DNA of 25,851 bases from positions 1-25,851 of the forward strand of contig CAJVPJ010000409.1 in NCBI GenBank assembly GCA_910592205.1. Reading direction: 5' to 3'. This stretch comes from Paraglomus occultum (lineage: Eukaryota; Glomeromycota; Glomeromycetes; Paraglomerales; Paraglomeraceae). This document shows, piece by piece, positions 21,337 through 25,851 of this stretch (the stretch's first letter is position 1; each line of letters begins with the position of its first letter). A program made the position numbers and the translations under genes. The notes under the pieces are model-generated. The model had not been told where the DNA came from. It was given only the letters and a program-made list of their open reading frames with translations, and searched no databases.

Positions 21337-21690
21337 TTGACTATTAAATGGGGCCGTTCACTCAAGACCGGCCACTAGATAGTGACTTGCCAATATTGGC
21401 TTCCGACAGATCCGCAGACGTCTTGTGTGTCCCCAACAATCTTGACTATTAAATGGGGCGTTCACTCAACTACTAGATAGTGACTTGCCAATATTGGCTT
21501 CCGACAGATCCTCAGTCTGACGCAGACGTCTTGCGTGCCCAATAGACACCCCCAACAATCACTGTAATCTCGAAGTCAGCCAGCCATCCACTTAGACAGA
21601 TATGTTGCATTATTCGCTCAATCTATCTTTGATGATTTGCTATTACTAGCTTCCGACAAATCCTTAGTCTGTCGCAGACGCGTCCTTCTG
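21337..21690. repeat. tandem repeat, about 105-119 bp, with a third diverged copy
   Basis: Copy 1 (21337-21441) and copy 2 (21442-21560) share TTGACTATTAAATGGGG, CACTAGATAGTGACTTGCC (first base variable), AATATTGGCTTCCGACAGAT and CCCCAACAATC. Copy 2 has an extra TCAGTCTGA and GCCCAATAGACAC. A diverged third block at about 21642-21690 keeps GCTTCCGACAAATCC and AGTCTGTCGCAGACG. The GTCTGACGCAGAC core in copy 2 is itself an inverted repeat (GTCTG/CAGAC). Confidence 0.75.
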
Positions 21691-21843
21691 CTTACAGTGT
21701 TGCGGTAAAAGAGGCCTAGTAACCTGTACAGCAATGGCGAGAGCGATGATCTAAAGCAGCAGTCTAACTCGCGATCACGTGTAAAATTAACACAAAATTA
21801 CATATCGTGTAAATTTCAGTCTTTGTTTTGACAAAATGGACAC

Positions 21844-22020
21844 GTCATGCCTGACTGGTATAAAGATGAATGGCTAAAGATCGTAGTTGCCATGGGACCG
21901 CTTGCGACACAAGACTTCAAAGTCATGACTGGTGTAGAGATAGATAAATGGCTGAAAAAGTACGTATTTAACCATTCATCTCTATACGAGTCATGACTTT
22001 CAAGTCTTGCGTCACATGTT
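21844..22020. repeat. imperfect long palindrome plus a direct copy
   Basis: Arm 1 (about 21904-21959) and arm 2 (about 21965-22018) are inverted copies. Both contain CAAGACTT[CG]AAAGTCATGACT, then [GC]GT[GA]TAGAGAT and AATGG[CT]T, separated by only about 5 bases, so the single strand could form a hairpin of about 50 bp. A third, direct copy of the inner part lies just before (21844-21880: GTCATGCCTGACTGGTATAA then GATGAATGGCTAAAGAT). No open frame spans it. Confidence 0.7.
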
Positions 22021-22215
22021 GCTTAGTTACTAATTTACGATAAAAGGGGCTTTAGCAAGCATCTCATTGCAAATAAAAGTTTCTTCGTGGAGACTCGAAT
22101 TTCCAGCTCTTTCAAAATATACTTTACATAATTGAGTCCAATGGAGTCGCGCACATGAGAACTATAAAACGAAAACAGTCGGATAATAAGACAAAGAAAA
22201 TAACGAAAAGAGCTC

Positions 22216-23455
22216 ATGTTCTTATTAGCCGTTGTGAAGGAATATTGCGCAGCGCAAATGCAACCACATCATCCTATGAGTAAGTTGTAGTAGCCGATGT
22301 TTACTTTTTTTTTTAATCAATGCTCACTTTCTGTTTATATTTATTCATTGCTTTTTAGTCCGGCTCATATTACATTGTGGACCTAACGCCATCTTCGAAA
22401 CTTAAAAGTCGGTTTCTAATGAGGAGTGGGTTAATTTAGTCGAAAAACAAGCCTGAAGCGGTTCGAAAGTTTTATCATCACGAAATCGAGGTACTCGTTG
22501 CTCATTTATTTAACCAAAGGGTAAGAATATATTAATTGTGGGCTGAAAAAATTTGTATATGTTTTTAACGTCTTTAATTTTTTAGATGGGCTCGCGAAAA
22601 ATGGTATGAACTCCGAAGCTTAAATGCTCCTAGATACAACAATGAGTTTTCATATGGAGAAAATGACTGGCCCAAAATTACGCGTTGGGCTGAACGAGTG
22701 ACAGGACAGTTGTATGTTATAACTTGTTATTTATTTTTGCAAGATTATAAATTTTATTACATTATGTTTAATTGCTTTTTTTTCATCATAGTTTGGACGC
22801 ATTTGAGTTTGTCCATAATCCACTAGTACGGCATAATTGTAATGAGCGAGAATGGACGGGCAATTATATAGCTCCATTAATACAAGGAGTTCTTATGTTG
22901 TATGGAAGTCTTTGTGTTCCATGGTAAATTACAATTAAAGTGGAATACAGGTAGGTGCGATTAATTCAGTCAGTGTCGGTTATCTCGTTTCATAAAACTT
23001 GTTGTACTTATACGTTTTACTTGCGTTGGCTCGCTCAGACGTACATGACAGAAGTCCGAGTCTATTTAATGGAGAAGCGTGACGTATATTTCTTGCATCA
23101 TCTGACATCTTTCAACATCCCGCTCACATTTTCAGCATATCATTATCTAAAGGACGCAATCAGAGTGGCATGGAATATTCGTGTGAGTTTTATTTAAACT
23201 TGTGTTATTTGACATTTTGATTATTATTCTAATTGATTGCTTAACTTATAGGGTTTTGTTAATTCCCGTCCGAGATTTAAATGACGATGCGATGATGATG
23301 AGTTTAAAACTCCTCCACCATATGCGCTAGCAGTGAATATAAAGAAACACCACCGAATCGACCAAAGAACAAGAAAACAAAATTTGAGGAAGCAATGTTG
23401 CGTACAACGGTTTATCAGTTTCTTGTTTGGCTTGGGGTAAAGGCTGATCATAGTT
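22216..23455 (+). pseudogene. decayed multi-exon gene, unrecognised family
   Basis: Protein-like segments line up on the plus strand with splice-like borders between them. They include NEEWVNLVEK and KPEAVRKFYHHEIEVLVAHL (22420-22520), WAREKWYELRSLNAPRYNN and DWPKITRWAERVTGQ (22586-22711), FEFVHNPLVRHNCNEREW then YIAPLIQGVLMLYG (22792-22926), RWLAQTYMTEVRVYLMEKRD (about 23020-23182) and KKTKFEEAMLRTTVYQFL (about 23335-23455). The intron 22712-22791 (GTATGT...ATAG) keeps frame, but the 22521-22585 junction needs a shift, the 22420-22520 exon changes frame internally, and stops follow VPW near 22924 and after the 23252 acceptor. The NEREW-x(3)-YI-x-PLI arrangement recalls a family I associate with arbuscular mycorrhizal fungi, with no known function. 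I infer an inactivated copy, though sequencing errors could mimic some breaks. Confidence 0.45.
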
Positions 23456-23800
23456 AATTCTCGATACGAGCACTTTAATGTTTACACTAGAGTTTAACTG
23501 TATCGAAGTAAAATATTTGCTATTGACTAAACAAATTTAAAGTATGCCGTCTCCGATGCCTGTAAGAGAGTCCATGCACATCGAGATATATGGAGCCAAG
23601 ATAAAAATAATCTCTATTGTCTTAAATGGTCATGTGAGACTGATCACCCAAAAGATATTCGGTAACTTTTCGATTATATCGAATACTATAATTTACTCGT
23701 AATAGAGACGAATCAAATTCTTTCTTACTTGCGTAAGATCTCAGTAAACAAAAGCGTATATAATATGTTATTCTCCTCTCAAGACGTAATAAAGATCATA
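23456..23800. other. intergenic between decayed gene and kinase-like gene
   Basis: AT-rich. A short plus-strand frame beginning near 23548 (MPVRESMHIEIYGAK) could be more of the decayed upstream gene, but no splice partner is evident. The kinase-like gene's 3' end lies at the right border on the other strand. Confidence 0.35.
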
Positions 23801-25851
23801 TTATATTACGTTACTATGATAAATGGTATTCCATTCGCTGTCGCCAAGATCGTATGCCTGCACCTTCAAAATAAGCTCGCGAACGTCATCCCGAAGCTTC
23901 TTTGCATCTAGACGCTTATTAGGATCAGCATCACAACACCACCTAGCAATTTTTTTATATTCCTCTGGTGCCGAATCAGGCATCAATGGTCGTAGTCCAC
24001 ACATTATATCACGTATTAAATCTCTGCTGAATTCTCTATCTTTAAAAGGTGGTTCACCAGTGGCGATTAAATACATGATAATACCAAAAGAATATATGTC
24101 TGACTTTTGAGTAAACTTGCGAGTACGAAAGACTTCTGGCGCAACAAAAGGCAAAACGCCTTGAATGGTTGGATTTGTTTGACGCGAATTCACTGATCGT
24201 GAGAGACCAAGATCGCATATGAATGGTATGACTTCAAATATACTATTATGCAGAACTATGTTCCCACCATGAAGATTACAATGCACTAATCCCGCTTCAT
24301 GGATATTGTGCAGATAACACGCTATTTTCTTCAAAAGATCTAATTTCGTCTTCCATGTCAATCTGTTGATATTTTGATCCAAATAAGACAAAAGATTACC
24401 AAGGTTAGCATACTGCATAATGATAATGTAGTCCTTTGTTTCTGGATTTTGTGTGACTCCATGAATTTGAAGGAAAGAACGACTCTTGCATCTAGCATGA
24501 TTTCTGAACTGTTAATAAATACAACGTCAAATTAAATATCACTTTTAAATTCAATCCACCAATTATTGCTTACCTCGGAAATAACTAATTCCGGCGCCTG
24601 ATCAAAATTCTTAAAGCATTTGAGCACAACAATTCCTGGCATGTATCTTACATACACTTCATGTTTGGCAACATAGATTGTTCCATAACAACCCGATCCG
24701 ATCTCTTTGAGATCATAAAAGTTGGCATACTGCACAAACCGAACATCTCGGTTCATATTAAGTCGTATATATTTGTCCAATATTGTTTGTATTTCATAGT
24801 AGAAAACTAAATAGTATTCCCGAGTATATGGATCTTGAGTGATTCCGATTATCCAAATGTTATCTGGTGTCAACATCTCTGGATATTCCTTAATTAGCTG
24901 TTGAAATTGTACAATCATTACAACAATCAATGCAATGTATACTTAACGTAAATGCTATTTACAACTACATTATATTACATGTGAAATAATTTACCTGGTG
25001 AGAATCGAGTGACTGAATATCCCCTACCGGCTTGAGTGTCACTTTTGTCAATTCATTCAACGTCGGTTCTAACCAAGATGCTATACGTGAGCATCCATGG
25101 CGTAACGATGTCACCCATTGTACATTGGTCAGTAGTGAGTATTCAATCCATTGTATGTAGGCGTCATCTTCATGCGCAGTATTACGCCATGACTCCATAA
25201 TGAATAAATCCAAAGATTTGTTGCCAGTCGTCCAATCAAGAGGTCTTGGTGCTTTACAGTGGTAACAAAATGTATTTATCTTGGGTACTAACTGCTTTAC
25301 ACATGCCAGACATAATCCAATGTCATCAAATTGTTTTATCAAATAGTATCCTTTTGGACTTGCGCGGTATGTAAATCCAATGGTAATCCAAACATCCGTG
25401 GTAAGAATATCGGGATGCTCATCACATAACTAGCGAACATAACACAATATATTAGAGCCTAATTATCCAAACAATTCATAAGCATGATGTGTAATTGTGA
25501 TGAATAATTTACCTTGTCAAAATATAAATCATCCGTCTCATCCGATATTTCAAGCGGAATCAATGCAACACGTGCATGCTTGATAGTAGATAAATAATTT
25601 AGGCGTACAAAAGTTTCCCGAATTTGAATATGCTCAAATGGAATCCATTCCAAATAGGCATCGTTTGCCGAGTTCGTTTGTAATTGAGTTTTCTTAATAA
25701 ACTCATCGAGTCGCTCATTGTTGCTAGTCCATCCGTCGGATAATTGTTTATGTCCACAAACGCACCACACTGGACTACATCGAAGTATTCCGCATGCGGA
25801 GCAGAATCCATATCGACAATAACAATGGTAAACCATTTTTTTAGCAACCAT
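23801..25851 (-). CDS. kinase-like protein with repeated zinc-ribbon/N-lobe modules (probable pseudokinase)
   Basis: Four exons, read right to left: 25851-25513, 25429-24995, 24897-24574, 24508-23801; all introns are phase 0. They give 601 residues if the ATG at the window edge is the start; the gene may begin outside. Module 1 (1-143) has a Cys-rich ribbon (C17-x2-C20, C30-x-C32), WTSNNERLDEFI and YLEWIPFEHI. Module 2 (144-290) repeats it (C153/C156, C168/C171, WTTGNKSLDLFI, YIQWIEY). Each ends in what looks like a worn kinase N-lobe (VTLK, then IIGITQDPYTREYYLVF in module 2). The full kinase domain follows: Gly-rich loop GSGCYG (325-330), VVLK with K351, HCNLHGGN (442-449), DLG (465-467), APEVF, SDIYSFG and a C-lobe with CCDADPNKR. 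The HRD Asp is Asn (N444), so phosphotransfer is doubtful; the fold is that of the signalling kinases expanded in arbuscular mycorrhizal fungi. Substrate unknown. Confidence 0.82.

Noticed and set aside
22035-22217. 60-codon minus-strand frame beside the palindrome
   Set aside because: No motif, and AT-rich sequence of this length yields such frames by chance.
24980-25000. Shared string TTCTCACCAGGTAAA between the kinase intron 2 donor and the small-gene upstream regions
   Set aside because: In the kinase it is a supported splice donor; the resemblance is short and the genes show no other similarity, so common origin is not supported.
1-25851. tRNA, rRNA, CRISPR arrays, bacterial operon signals
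   Set aside because: No tRNA-like box pairs, rRNA segments or regularly spaced direct repeats with unique spacers were seen by eye; the spliceosomal introns make bacterial features irrelevant.

Overview
The window is eukaryotic: AT-rich, intron-bearing nuclear DNA with short introns (about 50-150 bp) bounded by GT-AG. The gene content points to an arbuscular mycorrhizal fungus (Glomeromycotina) or a close relative. It has an intron-bearing kinase of the lineage-expanded type with zinc ribbon and 'WTSGN' modules, a decayed copy of the 'PPFLNGLELD' endonuclease-like family, tandem copies of a small gene family, and long gene-poor stretches with decayed gene pieces. This assignment is inferred from families and gene structure, not from a database search.

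Layout. 1-876: no gene seen. 877-1868 (+): three-exon multi-pass membrane protein of unknown family. 1869-5560: gene-poor, with a relic of a WRN/RNase D-type 3'-5' exonuclease at about 2419-2631 (-). 5565-9930: tandem array of about 1.55-kb units on the minus strand carrying a small unknown gene (7711-8076, 9253-9609, and a two-unit fused copy 5627-6502). Each of the three starts is preceded by a short in-frame upstream ORF ending one codon before the start. 9978-10896 (+): two-exon metallo-beta-lactamase-fold hydrolase with all metal ligands present. 10897-17077: gene-poor, with a GC-richer island at 15.6-16.5 kb containing short repeats, a hairpin and ambiguous open frames. 17078-20842 (+): a 13-exon gene for hamartin (TSC1), reconstructed as 861 residues. 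20907-21297 (+): frameshifted relic of the endonuclease-like family. 21337-22020: tandem and inverted repeats. 22216-23455 (+): decayed multi-exon gene of an unrecognised family. 23801-25851 (-): four-exon, 601-residue kinase-like protein reaching the window edge, with a degraded N-lobe module repeated ahead of the full kinase domain and Asn in place of the catalytic Asp.

The genes do not form a pathway. Hamartin and the metallo-beta-lactamase-fold enzyme look like conserved housekeeping genes set in a fast-evolving landscape of local duplication, gene decay and repeats. The most unusual structures are the tandem small-gene array (upstream ORFs, and a fusion created by stop-codon loss) and the internally repeated kinase-like gene.
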